Source: a virus
DNA length: 36,705 bases
Direction: 5' to 3' (one strand)
IMG/VR virus record: IMGVR_UViG_3300037840_000689
Span: 1-36,705 of that record
The notes beneath the pieces are model-generated. The model was given only the letters and a program-made list of their open reading frames with translations. It made no database searches and was not told the origin of the DNA. Shown here in pieces: positions 15,380 to 23,357 of this stretch. The position numbers and the translations under genes were made by a program. Positions within the stretch are counted from its first letter, which is position 1. Each line of letters starts with the position of its first letter.

Positions 15380-15403
15380 TGATTTTGTTGATTATTTTTT
15401 TTT

Positions 15404-15410
15404 CGACCTT
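15404..15410 (-). promoter_or_regulatory. AAGGTCG leader element 2
   Basis: AAGGTCG is followed by a run of A and lies 24 bases before the start of the 39-residue membrane peptide gene. Confidence 0.4.
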
Positions 15411-15450
15411 ACTTAACTAATGCCACAGTCACGGATTTTTGGCAAACAGC

Positions 15451-15968
15451 TCACTTCTTGTTTCGGCGGTTCGCTTCGTCCGTTTCCTCACGCAACATGC
15501 TGACGATCATCTGAATGAACCAGTGGGGTTGTTCTTGGTAGGTATACCAGTCCCAACCGAATTCACGGCAGATAAGCGCCGCGACCTGTTCCGGGTAAAG
15601 TTCGGCACGTCCGAGGGAGAAGAACTCGTGCCAGCGTAGTGCTACTTCTCCCTCTAAAAATTTCCGCTCGCGAGTTCCTTGACTTCGTTGAGGATCGCGG
15701 TGTACTCGGATGCAGGAAGGTCCTGCAACCGTTCGGCAAGATTCTCGGTCGAATCGTCAAGCGATACGACGGCGGCTTCTACGAGCTTGATGTTGCGCTC
15801 GATGCCGACGAGAAGCGAAAGCTTCTGATTGGCTCCCTGCTCTGCGGAGACGGACTGGTCGGCGAAGAGCACCTTGAGCACGCCGTTCACCTCGCGGGCG
15901 GTGAGATAACTTTTTACGGTTACTTTGTGACCGCCCGGCGTGATGAGGTCTTTGGTTTCTCTGTCCAT
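15451..15968 (-). CDS. Tail assembly chaperone fusion made by -1 frameshift (gpGT-like)
   Basis: The second frame (15451-15657, 68 codons) has no start codon of its own and is entered from the upstream chaperone frame at 15654-15968 by a -1 shift at A AAT TTT (15657-15663). The product would be 172 residues: the first protein to Phe104 and then LEGEVALRWHEFF onwards, with GWDWYTYQEQPHWF and a charged end ENRRNKK-like. This is the classic lambda G/GT arrangement, in which a small share of ribosomes make a longer chaperone that binds tape measure and tail tube. Length, order and position between tail tube and tape measure genes all fit. Confidence 0.82.
15654..15968 (-). CDS. Tail assembly chaperone, unshifted form (gpG-like)
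   Basis: This 104-residue acidic protein ends at the stop just after the slippery site. It has helical segments (NGVLKVLFADQSVS, ASEYTAILNEVKELASGNF), the usual composition of tail chaperones. It lies directly after the tail tube gene. It would coat the tape measure during tail assembly and is absent from the finished virion. The ATG is 18 bases after an AAGGTCG element and has no conventional ribosome-binding site. Confidence 0.82.
   Translation of the reverse strand: MDRETKDLITPGGHKVTVKSYLTAREVNGVLKVLFADQSVSAEQGANQKLSLLVGIERNIKLVEAAVVSLDDSTENLAERLQDLPASEYTAILNEVKELASGNF
15657..15663 (-). other. Programmed -1 ribosomal slippery heptamer
   Basis: On the - strand the zero-frame codons GGA AAT TTT TAG contain A-AAT-TTT, which fits the X XXY YYZ slippery rule. 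Slipping back one base before the stop reads TTA GAG GGA and continues 68 codons in the chaperone T frame. Confidence 0.8.
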
Positions 15969-15986
15969 TCGTGAAGATGTGGATTT

Positions 15987-15993
15987 CGACCTT
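15987..15993 (-). promoter_or_regulatory. AAGGTCG leader element 3
   Basis: AAGGTCG lies 18 bases before the tail chaperone start codon and just after the tail tube stop codon, in the short gap between the genes. Confidence 0.45.
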
Positions 15994-16001
15994 GAGAAAA
16001 A

Positions 16002-17195
16002 TTAGTAGCTTGCAACGGTATTCGTCACCGTGATTTTTGCCATCTCGGAGTTCGTAAGCGAGTAGGTCGCTTTGAACTTGAGCGTCTGCGCCACGAGGTC
16101 GTTCAATTTGAACGGTCTGCTGAATTCGGTGAAGTACACCTGGTCCAACAGGATCGTGACTTCCGGATGCGACGGCACGACGCCGATGGAGACATCCGTG
16201 TTCTTGAGGTCAATGAGAAGCGACTGAGACACGGTGGGCGTCGCGAGCGCGACGGTCTTGAAGTCTGACTCGTTCTGGAAAAGCGCCGTGAGCGTTCCTT
16301 CGATCTTGAACTGCTTGTTCAAGAAATCTATCGGGGCCACGGAACCGAGCACGTCGTCGTCCTCGATACTTTCGTCAATCGAGAGTTTGAACGATTTGAG
16401 TTTCACGATCGCGCCGTTAAAGGTCATCGTGCCGATCGCCCCGGTCGTCGCAACAGAAAGGTCAAACGACGAAGCGGTCACAATTGCCGCAATCGTCGCT
16501 CCTACCGGAAGATTCGTAGCCGAGACGCGCATACCGACGTTCAAGAGCGTGGTGCTGATGCTGAGGCCCGTGACGTGAATCGTGCTCGCTGCGGTTCCGG
16601 TCGCGGTAAGCGTGCCGTTCACGCCTGCGGTTGACGGCGCGTAGGAGAACGTCATGTACTGGGGCAGGAAACGATTTTCGGCGACCATCGCGACGGTCGC
16701 GGCTTGCGCCACACCTTTGAGCGCCTTGACGCTCATGGTGATGTCCGCGAATTTCTTCAGCTCCACGTCCAAGTCAAGCTTGTGTATCACGCCGAGCGAG
16801 TACACATAATCCACGGAAGTTAGAGCGTCGTTGATGAAAAACGAAAGCGACTGGTGCTGGGCGGTTTCGCCAACGGTCGCTTTATGATCGTAGACCGCCG
16901 ATTCGCCCGCGTGCGTGCTGTCCGCGTTCGCACCGAAGATCGCGAAGAACAAAAGTGGAAGTGACTGATCGGTGAGAGGGACCTTCACGGTACCTTCGAC
17001 ATAGTTCTTCGTGCGGTACTGCGCGGTGGAATCTTCGATGATCGCGAACGATTCGTCCTGGGTTACGTTTTCAAATTTCTCTTCAAGTGAAGCCTCGCTG
17101 AACGGGAGCCAATATGACGCCGATCCAACCGCCGTGCCGCGCGTCGTTTCCTTCGCGATGCCGACTGACTGTAGGCGTCCAATTCCTTTTGCCAT
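16002..17195 (-). CDS. Major tail tube protein
   Basis: The 397-residue protein begins MAKGIGRLQSVGIAKETTRG, a common opening of siphoviral tail tube proteins. The rest is beta-rich, with a Ser/Thr/Ala-rich insert near 195-265 that resembles an added Ig-like surface domain. It would polymerise as stacked rings forming the tail tube. Its position between the tail terminator region and the chaperones is standard. The ATG is two bases after the preceding gene and the leader is A-rich without a Shine-Dalgarno sequence. Confidence 0.85.
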   Translation of the reverse strand: MAKGIGRLQSVGIAKETTRGTAVGSASYWLPFSEASLEEKFENVTQDESFAIIEDSTAQYRTKNYVEGTVKVPLTDQSLPLLFFAIFGANADSTHAGESAVYDHKATVGETAQHQSLSFFINDALTSVDYVYSLGVIHKLDLDVELKKFADITMSVKALKGVAQAATVAMVAENRFLPQYMTFSYAPSTAGVNGTLTATGTAASTIHVTGLSISTTLLNVGMRVSATNLPVGATIAAIVTASSFDLSVATTGAIGTMTFNGAIVKLKSFKLSIDESIEDDDVLGSVAPIDFLNKQFKIEGTLTALFQNESDFKTVALATPTVSQSLLIDLKNTDVSIGVVPSHPEVTILLDQVYFTEFSRPFKLNDLVAQTLKFKATYSLTNSEMAKITVTNTVASY

Positions 17196-17197
17196 AA

Positions 17198-17455
17198 TTA
17201 TGTGTTATTGGTTTGTTCTGGTTCTGCGACCTTTGGCTCCGGTTTGACCGGCTGTCGCTGTATCTTCCAAAGCTCCAGAGCTTCCTCGTTCGTGGAAGCG
17301 ACAATACTGATGGCGAGGTATTCACCGTCTGCGGGAAAGTGGTAACGGTTTTTTATCTGAGATACGGCGCTGATGGTCGTGCCCTTCGGGATCGAAATAT
17401 CTTTGTTCTCCGTTTCGGGGATATCCATCTTGTTTTTGAGGTTTGGTATTTCCAT
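17198..17455 (-). CDS. Small phage protein, unknown function
   Basis: This 85-residue hydrophilic protein has a charged N-terminus, a central strand-rich part (GEYLAISIVASTNEEALELW) and a Pro/Glu-rich tail. No family is recognised. It sits two bases before the tail tube gene and 23 bases after the -10 of promoter copy C, so it may be the first gene of a transcript carrying tail tube and chaperones. A structural or assembly role is likely from position only. Confidence 0.6.
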   Translation of the reverse strand: MEIPNLKNKMDIPETENKDISIPKGTTISAVSQIKNRYHFPADGEYLAISIVASTNEEALELWKIQRQPVKPEPKVAEPEQTNNT

Positions 17456-17509
17456 GCTGAATGCTGAGGTTTGAACTTAGTGTAGCATTTGCGATTTTGC
17501 AGGCCTGTG
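17456..17509 (-). promoter_or_regulatory. Phage late promoter copy C (CACAGGC-N18-TACACT)
   Basis: CACAGGC is at 17503-17509, an 18-base spacer with AAAATC follows, then TGC-TACACT (box at 17479-17484). The distance to the ATG at 17455 is 23 bases, so a short leader without a Shine-Dalgarno sequence is expected. The -35-like part overlaps the end of the tail terminator gene region. Confidence 0.6.
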
Positions 17510-17514
17510 GATTG

Positions 17515-17988
17515 CTAGTTGGCGGATTGAACAGCGCCGGGAACGAGCTGGCGGGCCTTCAAGGTAATGTAAAAAACTACGTAGGTATTGGTACCGCTAT
17601 TTATGGGACCGGGCGGCTCAAGGATCGCCGGAAGAACACCGCCGATAGAGGTTCCCTGAAGCGTGCAATCAAGGTCAAAAACGTTCAAGACGGAATCGAG
17701 CAAGCCTTCGAGATAGGTAGGGTCAGTCTTCGAAATGTTGTCCGGGGTGGTAACAACCATGATGTACCACGTGTAATCGCGGAGATTGTTGGCTTGGTCT
17801 TCGTACACGGAAGTTGTTACGGTTGGTGGAATTACGACCGCCGATGGGAATCCCGGCCAGTCGCGGTCAAGTGGCGAGACTTTCGTCATGTCATCCGCGA
17901 GAACAAATCGGAGCGTGCCACTGTCAACTAGCGACTGGAGATCGGCTATGATCGCGGTTTTCATTTGTTGGGCGTAGGACTGGCTCAT
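17515..17988 (-). CDS. Tail terminator / tail completion protein
   Basis: This 157-residue protein starts in an ATGA overlap with the gp10-like gene. Predicted alternating strands (AVVIPPTVTTSVYEDQAN, DYTWYIMVVTTP, TYVVFYITLKARQL) and its position just before the tail tube gene match the lambda gpU / gp11-type tail terminator group, which caps the tail and joins it to the head. There is no unique signature, so the call rests on order and size. Confidence 0.68.
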   Translation of the reverse strand: MSQSYAQQMKTAIIADLQSLVDSGTLRFVLADDMTKVSPLDRDWPGFPSAVVIPPTVTTSVYEDQANNLRDYTWYIMVVTTPDNISKTDPTYLEGLLDSVLNVFDLDCTLQGTSIGGVLPAILEPPGPINSGTNTYVVFYITLKARQLVPGAVQSAN

Positions 17989-18458
17989 GCGCCTTGTGCC
18001 TGTGACGCCACCTGCGCCGTAATTTTGTCCAGTGCCTGAACGAAGAGCGAATCCACGTCCGGCTGTGCAGCGGCCACGATGCGCTCCATGAAGGGATTCG
18101 CTTTGGTGCCGGGGTGATGGACTATGGTCCCGAAGATCTGTCCAGTTCGTGGATTTGCAAGGACGCGAGCATTAACCGGCACGATGGTGTGCGGGGCGGT
18201 GCCGAACTCAACGTAGGGTGCGTAGGAAGCTTTTGGATACCAGCGCGCCGTGTACTGTCCCACTTCGAATCCCCAGTTCTGGACGAGATAGCCGGTCAAC
18301 ACGGGCACTGTGCTTGCGGTCGTGTACTTAGCGAGAAGCGCCTGCGATCCGACGACGGCGCTCTGAATTATGGGGGCGGCTATCGCTGGGTAAACCGCGA
18401 GTGCCGCTTGAAGAGCGGGAAGATTTGGGATGGTTATTTTGAATTGGGTTTCGGGCAT
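17985..18458 (-). CDS. HK97 gp10-like head-tail connector component
   Basis: The 157-residue protein carries the family hallmarks YAPYVEFGTAPHTI near residue 79 and HHPGTKANPFMERIVAAA near 114-131, typical of HK97 gp10 / minor tail protein family members. It follows the gp6-like connector by two bases and overlaps the next gene by four. It would take part in head-tail joining or tail completion. Confidence 0.88.
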   Translation of the reverse strand: MPETQFKITIPNLPALQAALAVYPAIAAPIIQSAVVGSQALLAKYTTASTVPVLTGYLVQNWGFEVGQYTARWYPKASYAPYVEFGTAPHTIVPVNARVLANPRTGQIFGTIVHHPGTKANPFMERIVAAAQPDVDSLFVQALDKITAQVASQAQGA

Positions 18459-18460
18459 GG

Positions 18461-19129
18461 TTAAAATGCGTTGCCGACGCGCTTATAGTTTTGAATTGTC
18501 TCTTTATCAAAGGCGTCAAGCTGATCCCGCCACGATGTGGTAGCGCCCTGAATCGCTTCGCTTGCTTTACCCTCAAGCATTCGGCGCTTATAAATTCGTA
18601 CGACGATGTTTTCGCAAACGTCGGTGAGATCTGCGGGAAGGCGGTGAAGCGCGGGATTGCCGGCGCTTTCCCAAGCTATCAGATAGCCTGCCGTGTACGT
18701 CGCCCGGAGCATGTTGGAATAAAGGCGCGGCATGGTGCCGTAGACCCGGATAATGCCGGATGTTCCGTCCTCCACAAGTTCGAACTGATCGGGAATGAAG
18801 TCCGTCCAGTTCGGATTGCTCGGTGTTCCGGCGCGCCACTGGAAGGAAGTCAAGGCGCTCACGGGGGCGTTGCGCAAGACAAGGAATTGCTGGCGAGCGC
18901 CGTTCACGCCGTAAACCTCGTTTGTGTAGGTCTTGCTCATGAAGTGACCGTCGTTCGGATACTTCTCAAGGCCTGTCTTGCCGCACTCGCGCTCGATGTA
19001 ATCGGACGCGCCGTTTATGAAGCGGATGAGCTTCGCATCGTTGTCGCTGATTGAAATATCCAAACGGTCCTTGACGCGAGCCAAGGTCGTAAGCGCATAC
19101 GGGACTACTTGTTCTTGAACGGTGGGCAT
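18461..19129 (-). CDS. gp6-like head-tail connector (adaptor)
   Basis: This 222-residue protein begins with a helical segment (LTTLARVKDRLDIS, then DAKLIRFINGASDYIERECGK) that is characteristic of HK97 gp6-like adaptors, which form a ring under the portal. A beta insertion follows (about 65-150), and the C-terminus is helical again (DVCENIVVRIYKRRML). It lies after the capsid and a small structural gene and before gp10, the standard order. The start is preceded by a strongly folded leader. Confidence 0.82.
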   Translation of the reverse strand: MPTVQEQVVPYALTTLARVKDRLDISISDNDAKLIRFINGASDYIERECGKTGLEKYPNDGHFMSKTYTNEVYGVNGARQQFLVLRNAPVSALTSFQWRAGTPSNPNWTDFIPDQFELVEDGTSGIIRVYGTMPRLYSNMLRATYTAGYLIAWESAGNPALHRLPADLTDVCENIVVRIYKRRMLEGKASEAIQGATTSWRDQLDAFDKETIQNYKRVGNAF

Positions 19130-19187
19130 GTTGCCGAGGATTTATCCTCGCGGCATCCCATGTGCCGCCGTCCTGTCGGTCGGCAAC
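19130..19187 (-). promoter_or_regulatory. Structured leader before the connector gene
   Basis: Three inverted repeats overlap: outer arms 19130-19137 and 19180-19187 (GTTGCCGA with TCGGCAAC), a seven-pair repeat at 19135-19150 next to the start codon, and GCGGCA/TGCCGC at 19150-19168. The outer and inner folds share bases, so they are mutually exclusive. Such a switchable fold could control initiation of the connector gene. Confidence 0.45.
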
Positions 19188-19216
19188 ACACGAGATGGGA
19201 GCGAAGATTCAAATAG

Positions 19217-19672
19217 CTAGGTATTTGAGACCGTCGTGTCTACCGGCAACGGGCTTTCATTGCCGAGAATGATCTGGGCAAAGCCGAGAATTGCGGGAGA
19301 GCTGCCGCCGGTGAAGGCGGGCGTGATGACCGCCCGAAGGTATCGCTTCCGATTAAGGTTGAGGCCTTCGATGCGGGCGACGTTCTCCGCCGCTGCGCTT
19401 TCGCAGTTGAGCGTGAAGCCGATCACCGTGCCCGTGTTGTCAAGGGCGTTCGACCAACCGGAGGTGCCGGTCGCGCTTTCTTGGAGCGTAACGGCGATGG
19501 TTGCTGCGGACGGGGAGCCCGAGGCTTGCGCGCCGTTGGCGTAGATCGCCGCGTTGTCCGCGCCGAGCGTGTCAACGGAGCTTCCGTCAACCGCAGTTGA
19601 ACCGGAGAACGACTGAGCCGGGAGGCTCGTGCCGCCGACGATCTTCACATCGTCATAAGGATTGTGACGCAT
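19217..19672 (-). CDS. Small virion structural protein near the capsid
   Basis: This 151-residue Ala/Ser/Thr/Gly-rich, beta-type protein starts with a conserved-looking RHNPYDDVKIVGGTSL segment and contains AATIAVTLQESATGTSGWSNAL and YLRAVITPAFTGGSSP, seen in small proteins next to phage capsids. It has no catalytic motif. It may be a capsid decoration or stabilising protein, or a head-completion protein. The 171-bp gap between it and the capsid gene holds no gene that I can see. Confidence 0.6.
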   Translation of the reverse strand: MRHNPYDDVKIVGGTSLPAQSFSGSTAVDGSSVDTLGADNAAIYANGAQASGSPSAATIAVTLQESATGTSGWSNALDNTGTVIGFTLNCESAAAENVARIEGLNLNRKRYLRAVITPAFTGGSSPAILGFAQIILGNESPLPVDTTVSNT

Positions 19673-19843
19673 TGAATTAATGTTTGGCCCCTGCCTTCCT
19701 TCGACTTTAATCGGAAGGGAAGAAGTATCGGAGAATGTTCATCCCCAGATAGTTCAACGGGCGGTTTATTTACTGATTGCTGTTCCCGTGAGGCCCGATT
19801 CCCTGCCGAGGAAAGACAGAGAACCGGACGTTCACAAAAGCTA

Positions 19844-21097
19844 CTAGGACGCCGAGGTAAAGATGACCGTGAAAGCTTTGGGAAGAACGACGACGAAGGA
19901 ATGGCGGTGCTTGTACACGATGCCGCGCTGGTCGGAAAGAGCGATCTCTTTGCCGCCGAAGCTGCCGGACTCGAACTGAGCAACGCGCATATCGCCCTTA
20001 TCGCCGAACGCGCACGCCTTCATGTTCCCGAAGATCATGAATGCGGTGTTCGCGCTCACCGCAGTGACGAGCGTGGGGAGCCAGCGGTTCGTGAAGACCG
20101 GGTAACCGGCCATCTCGCCCGCAGGCTTGATCGGACCCCCGCCTGGATTGTCCTTCAGCTCGCTGCCTGCGCCAGAGAGGAACAGGAATGGCAAGCCGGA
20201 GGTGGAAGCCAGTTGCGAGCGGACGTTCGCCCATACCGTGCGGTGCATATACCATGCCGCGCCGTCGAGGATTGATTCCTCAAGGGTGGCGATGACGTTT
20301 GCCGCGTCGGTGACGGGGTTGAAGTCGGTCATGTGCGTCTTGCCGGACGTAGACGAATTGCCGTTGTAATAGGTATTCGTGTTCGCCACGTTCAAGATGC
20401 CGACGAACGGACCGGGCGCGGTTGTCGGCGTTCCGCCGATGAAACCTTGCTGGTCGATCATGTTCGCGAGGGCCTCACCGGCCATCGCGAGAAGCCAATC
20501 AGCGAGCTGGACGGAGGCGTCGGCCAAGAGGTCGTTGCCTACCGTGAATGCAAGCTGCCACTTCCGCGCAATGAGGACGGCCTGACCAAAGGTCAAACCC
20601 GTCACTGTTCCGGGGAGATCGACGCCGACGTAAGAGCCGGTCAAGAAGCTGCCGGTGTAGTTCGGAATACCGAGTTCATCGGTCTTCATCGCCCAGTTCT
20701 GGCACTGCTTCAAGATCGTTCCGACGGATGCGGCGATACGGAGAATCGCCGAGGCGACTTCCGCTTCCACCAAATATCCGCCGCGATTGTCCTGCTCTTC
20801 GATGAGCGCTTCGTTGGCTTTCACCTTCAAAGCGCCGTCACGATTGCCGCGATACACGGCCTGCACCTGCTTGGCGAAAGACTTTTTGGTCTCATCATCC
20901 AAACCGGAGATGTCGCGTCCACGGATAGAGCGGTCAATGAGCATCCGCTCAACGACCTGTCGCGCGTTCTTTACGGAGATCTCATCCATTTTGGGGATGA
21001 GAGACTTCTCCATGAAGTCGTTCATCGTCTCGGTCATGGTCTTGGAGGTCTGCTCCGAAACCTTGACGAGAAGATTCTCGAAAGTTTTTTGATCCAC
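19844..21097 (-). CDS. Major capsid protein (HK97 fold)
   Basis: The 417-residue protein has the layout of HK97-type capsids: a helical N-terminal scaffold-like region (residues 1-100) and then the fold, with GGYLVEAEVASAILR, an E-loop region, FTVGNDLLADASVQLADWL near 190, and the C-terminal strand series (EIALSDQRGIVYKHRHSFVVVLP). The start is GTG, 25 bases after the protease stop, with an A-rich leader and no Shine-Dalgarno sequence. It is made after the protease gene, which would remove the N-terminal region during maturation. Confidence 0.93.
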   Translation of the reverse strand: MDQKTFENLLVKVSEQTSKTMTETMNDFMEKSLIPKMDEISVKNARQVVERMLIDRSIRGRDISGLDDETKKSFAKQVQAVYRGNRDGALKVKANEALIEEQDNRGGYLVEAEVASAILRIAASVGTILKQCQNWAMKTDELGIPNYTGSFLTGSYVGVDLPGTVTGLTFGQAVLIARKWQLAFTVGNDLLADASVQLADWLLAMAGEALANMIDQQGFIGGTPTTAPGPFVGILNVANTNTYYNGNSSTSGKTHMTDFNPVTDAANVIATLEESILDGAAWYMHRTVWANVRSQLASTSGLPFLFLSGAGSELKDNPGGGPIKPAGEMAGYPVFTNRWLPTLVTAVSANTAFMIFGNMKACAFGDKGDMRVAQFESGSFGGKEIALSDQRGIVYKHRHSFVVVLPKAFTVIFTSAS

Positions 21098-21122
21098 TTT
21101 TTAAGTTAGGAATTCAAATGGT

Positions 21123-22619
21123 CTATCTGCGGTCGGAGAATTTCTTTCGGAAGCTTTCGTTGAGGTCCTTAAGAGCGTCGCCGACTATAGAGTCAACCGT
21201 CCTAAGCGTTCTCCGCGTGACCATGAAAGCCTCAAAACTGTCCATGGGCTGGTGAACGTCTATGACCTCGACCTTGCGTTTCGGGGCGATCTCCGCCTTC
21301 GGCGGTTTATCGTCCTCCCCCTCGCTACCGTCCGGACCCATAAGATCCGTTAAGGCCGCGATTTGCTTTTGAGTGGATGCTCCATGCTCCGTGTGATGGT
21401 CCTCCAATGCTTTGATGATTGCCTTTATCTTTTCCTTGTTGGCGGCTGAGATTTGGCGTCCTGACTTCTGTGCGATGGCTTTTGCGGCTTTCTCCTCGTC
21501 ACTCTCGCCTTGGCCCATTTCTGCGGCGCAAATGGCCATGTGCGCCTTCTCGTGGCGATTTAACTCCGTACCTACGGCCTTCGTGAATGCGTCTACTGCT
21601 TGCTTTCTTTCATCAGTGCCATCCGCGTCACCAAAAGCGCCTTTGAACTCGTCAACGGACTTTCCAAAAGACTTGACATGGTTCTCGTGCTCCGCCTGGA
21701 ACAGGCCTTTGAACTCGTCAATCGATTTCCTTTGATCCTGAAGCTCGTAATTCTCGTCAATCGCCTTCATGCACTTTGCGAGATGTTCGTCGTGCTCATC
21801 AGCGGCTTTCTCATTGAACTCTTCAAGGGCCGCTTGGTGCTCGGGCTTCGCGGCCTTCTCGTTGTCAATCGCTTTCTCGCCGAATTCCTCAATGGCTTTG
21901 GTCAAGGCTGCGCCGTGGCGCGCGTGTTCAGCTTTCAAACTCTTCGTGAGATCGTTGTCTATGGCTTTGCCGCTCTCAGAAGGAACACAAACAAGATGAC
22001 CGGGGTTATCTTCGTCCTCGGAGAGGACTCCGGCGCTGCCGTCGTCCAGCGTGCATGAATCGCCGACCTGTTCCGCTTTGGCTTCAAACGTGAGGCCCTT
22101 CATGACGAGCTGGGGAATATTCAAATGGAGCTTTTTCATTTCACGCATGGAAAGTGCAAACGGATTTGCCGGTACCGGGACGAAGCTGAACTCAAGAAGT
22201 TCAAGTGAATCGTCTTCGTGAACGATGTAGCCGACAGAAGTGGCTTTGATAAAACCAGCTGCGTAGAGTCCCGCAACCTGAGCCGCGAAGGGATTTAATT
22301 CGGCGGGGGCAAATTTGCCCTCTGCTACCAGCTCGCCGTTCTCAACGGTGATGCCGGTGCAAATGCCGATGGGGAGCGAGTAATAGTCGTGCGCCCAGAG
22401 TACGATGGGATTCGCTTTATAATTGGAAAGATTCCACTTCGACTGGTCAAGCTTGTCGCCTTGCCGGTCTTCGTCCGCCGTGGAGATGACAACCTTGAAT
22501 GCCGAGCCATCCTCAGCCGATTTGATCTTCTCTATGAGAGATTGGGTCTGATTCCTAAGAAGGGCTGCTTGAAAGTCCTTGAGGAGATCGGCTGAGAATG
22601 TTTTGAATTTTTCTGGCAT
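21123..22619 (-). CDS. Prohead protease with C-terminal scaffold domain
   Basis: Residues 1-160 form an HK97-type (S78-like) prohead protease: His77 in VLWAHD, Ser128 in ATSVGY and an EFSFVPVPANP segment. Residues about 200-430 are a highly charged Glu/Lys/His/Asp-rich, heptad-like region, which resembles a fused scaffolding domain. The C-terminus ends in another charged helix. The 498-residue length is more than double that of a plain protease and supports a protease-scaffold fusion. It is one of few virion genes with a strong AGGAGG, though only two bases before the ATG, which is closer than usual. Confidence 0.85.
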   Translation of the reverse strand: MPEKFKTFSADLLKDFQAALLRNQTQSLIEKIKSAEDGSAFKVVISTADEDRQGDKLDQSKWNLSNYKANPIVLWAHDYYSLPIGICTGITVENGELVAEGKFAPAELNPFAAQVAGLYAAGFIKATSVGYIVHEDDSLELLEFSFVPVPANPFALSMREMKKLHLNIPQLVMKGLTFEAKAEQVGDSCTLDDGSAGVLSEDEDNPGHLVCVPSESGKAIDNDLTKSLKAEHARHGAALTKAIEEFGEKAIDNEKAAKPEHQAALEEFNEKAADEHDEHLAKCMKAIDENYELQDQRKSIDEFKGLFQAEHENHVKSFGKSVDEFKGAFGDADGTDERKQAVDAFTKAVGTELNRHEKAHMAICAAEMGQGESDEEKAAKAIAQKSGRQISAANKEKIKAIIKALEDHHTEHGASTQKQIAALTDLMGPDGSEGEDDKPPKAEIAPKRKVEVIDVHQPMDSFEAFMVTRRTLRTVDSIVGDALKDLNESFRKKFSDRR

Positions 22620-22672
22620 TTCCTCCTAATTCGGAAGGTTTGGTTTGGGAAGGTCGCTGCTTACTACCATAT

Positions 22673-23254
22673 CTAGACGCCTGTAGCGAAGCAGGTCGTC
22701 TTTATCGTGCTCGTAACGCCAGTCACGGTGCTGGTCACCGTAAGAGTGACCGTGGCTCCAGTCGCGTTAAGGATCGTGACGGTGCTCGTTACCGCGCCGC
22801 CGCTGACTGCCGTAACGCTGCCTGTCGTAAAGAGCGTTGATGTCGTGCCCGAAATCTGGGCTACACATGGGTCGCCGATGGCGAAGCCGGATGCGTTGAA
22901 CGCAATCTGCGTGCTCGTCTGCGCTGCCGTAAAGGACGAGGAAGCAATCGTGACCGCCGATGTCGAAGATGGCGTCCACGGATACGTGGCGACTGCGGTG
23001 TAAATCAAGGGGATCTGGTTGTTCGCCGTGACGCCTCCCGCGCTGATCGCGCCGGAAACCAAGAGGTTCGGCAGTCCGCTGATCGGGCTCACGCTGTTCG
23101 TCGCGCTGTTCGCGGTGAAAAGCTGGCTCGGCGTGATTCCGCCGGGGAAATCGCCTGCGACCTGCGCCACCGGATGGGCCGCGAGGAGGATACCTCCCGC
23201 GACGAGACCGGCCACTACCGCGACCGCTGCTGAAATCAATAAGTCTTTTTTCAT
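22673..23254 (-). CDS. Signal-anchored Thr/Ser/Val-rich surface protein
   Basis: This 193-residue protein has a short basic N-terminus (MKKD) and one hydrophobic segment (about 5-29), consistent with a signal peptide or anchor. A beta-rich, low-complexity region of Thr, Val, Ser, Ala and Gly follows to the end, with two cysteines near the C-terminus (CVAQ, TCFATG). Similar short proteins occur on candidate-phylum contigs, as I recall. In a phage cassette it could be a decoration or host-surface protein. The AAGGTCG element is 18 bases upstream and a 17-codon leader frame ends four bases before its ATG. Confidence 0.65.
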   Translation of the reverse strand: MKKDLLISAAVAVVAGLVAGGILLAAHPVAQVAGDFPGGITPSQLFTANSATNSVSPISGLPNLLVSGAISAGGVTANNQIPLIYTAVATYPWTPSSTSAVTIASSSFTAAQTSTQIAFNASGFAIGDPCVAQISGTTSTLFTTGSVTAVSGGAVTSTVTILNATGATVTLTVTSTVTGVTSTIKTTCFATGV

Positions 23255-23258
23255 GGAT

Positions 23259-23312
23259 TTAATTATTTGAGACGACCTTTTCCGCTACTTGAAGGACGAT
23301 ATTTTTCTTCAT
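23259..23312 (-). CDS. 17-codon leader frame (possible leader peptide)
   Basis: ATG at 23312 opens MKKNIVLQVAEKVVSNN and stops at 23259, four bases before the start of the next gene. The start lies six bases after the -10 of promoter copy A, so it would be the first codon of a leaderless mRNA. Its N-terminus (MKKN) resembles that of the next protein (MKKD). It may couple ribosome entry to the downstream gene or be an unintended open frame. Confidence 0.45.
   Translation of the reverse strand: MKKNIVLQVAEKVVSNN
23273..23279 (-). promoter_or_regulatory. AAGGTCG leader element 4
   Basis: AAGGTCG lies 18 bases before the start of the signal-anchored protein gene and inside the 17-codon leader frame. 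Confidence 0.45.
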
Positions 23313-23349
23313 GGCTTCAGTTTAGCAAATGGGATTTTCGGAGCCTGTG
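23313..23349 (-). promoter_or_regulatory. Phage late promoter copy A (CACAGGC-N18-TAAACT)
   Basis: CACAGGC (23343-23349), an 18-base spacer with GAAAATC, and TGC-TAAACT (box 23319-23324) are followed after six bases by an ATG at 23312, so transcription should begin at or beside that codon. Confidence 0.65.
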
Positions 23350-23357
23350 GATAGCGC

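Noticed and set aside
17221-17227. A further AAGGTCG copy before the tail tube gene
   Set aside because: It lies inside the coding sequence of the preceding gene and 31 bases from the start, outside the spacing of the other five.
20333-21109. A 258-codon + strand frame opposite the capsid gene
   Set aside because: It is antisense to a confident capsid gene and encodes a shadow protein rich in Arg and His without any domain.
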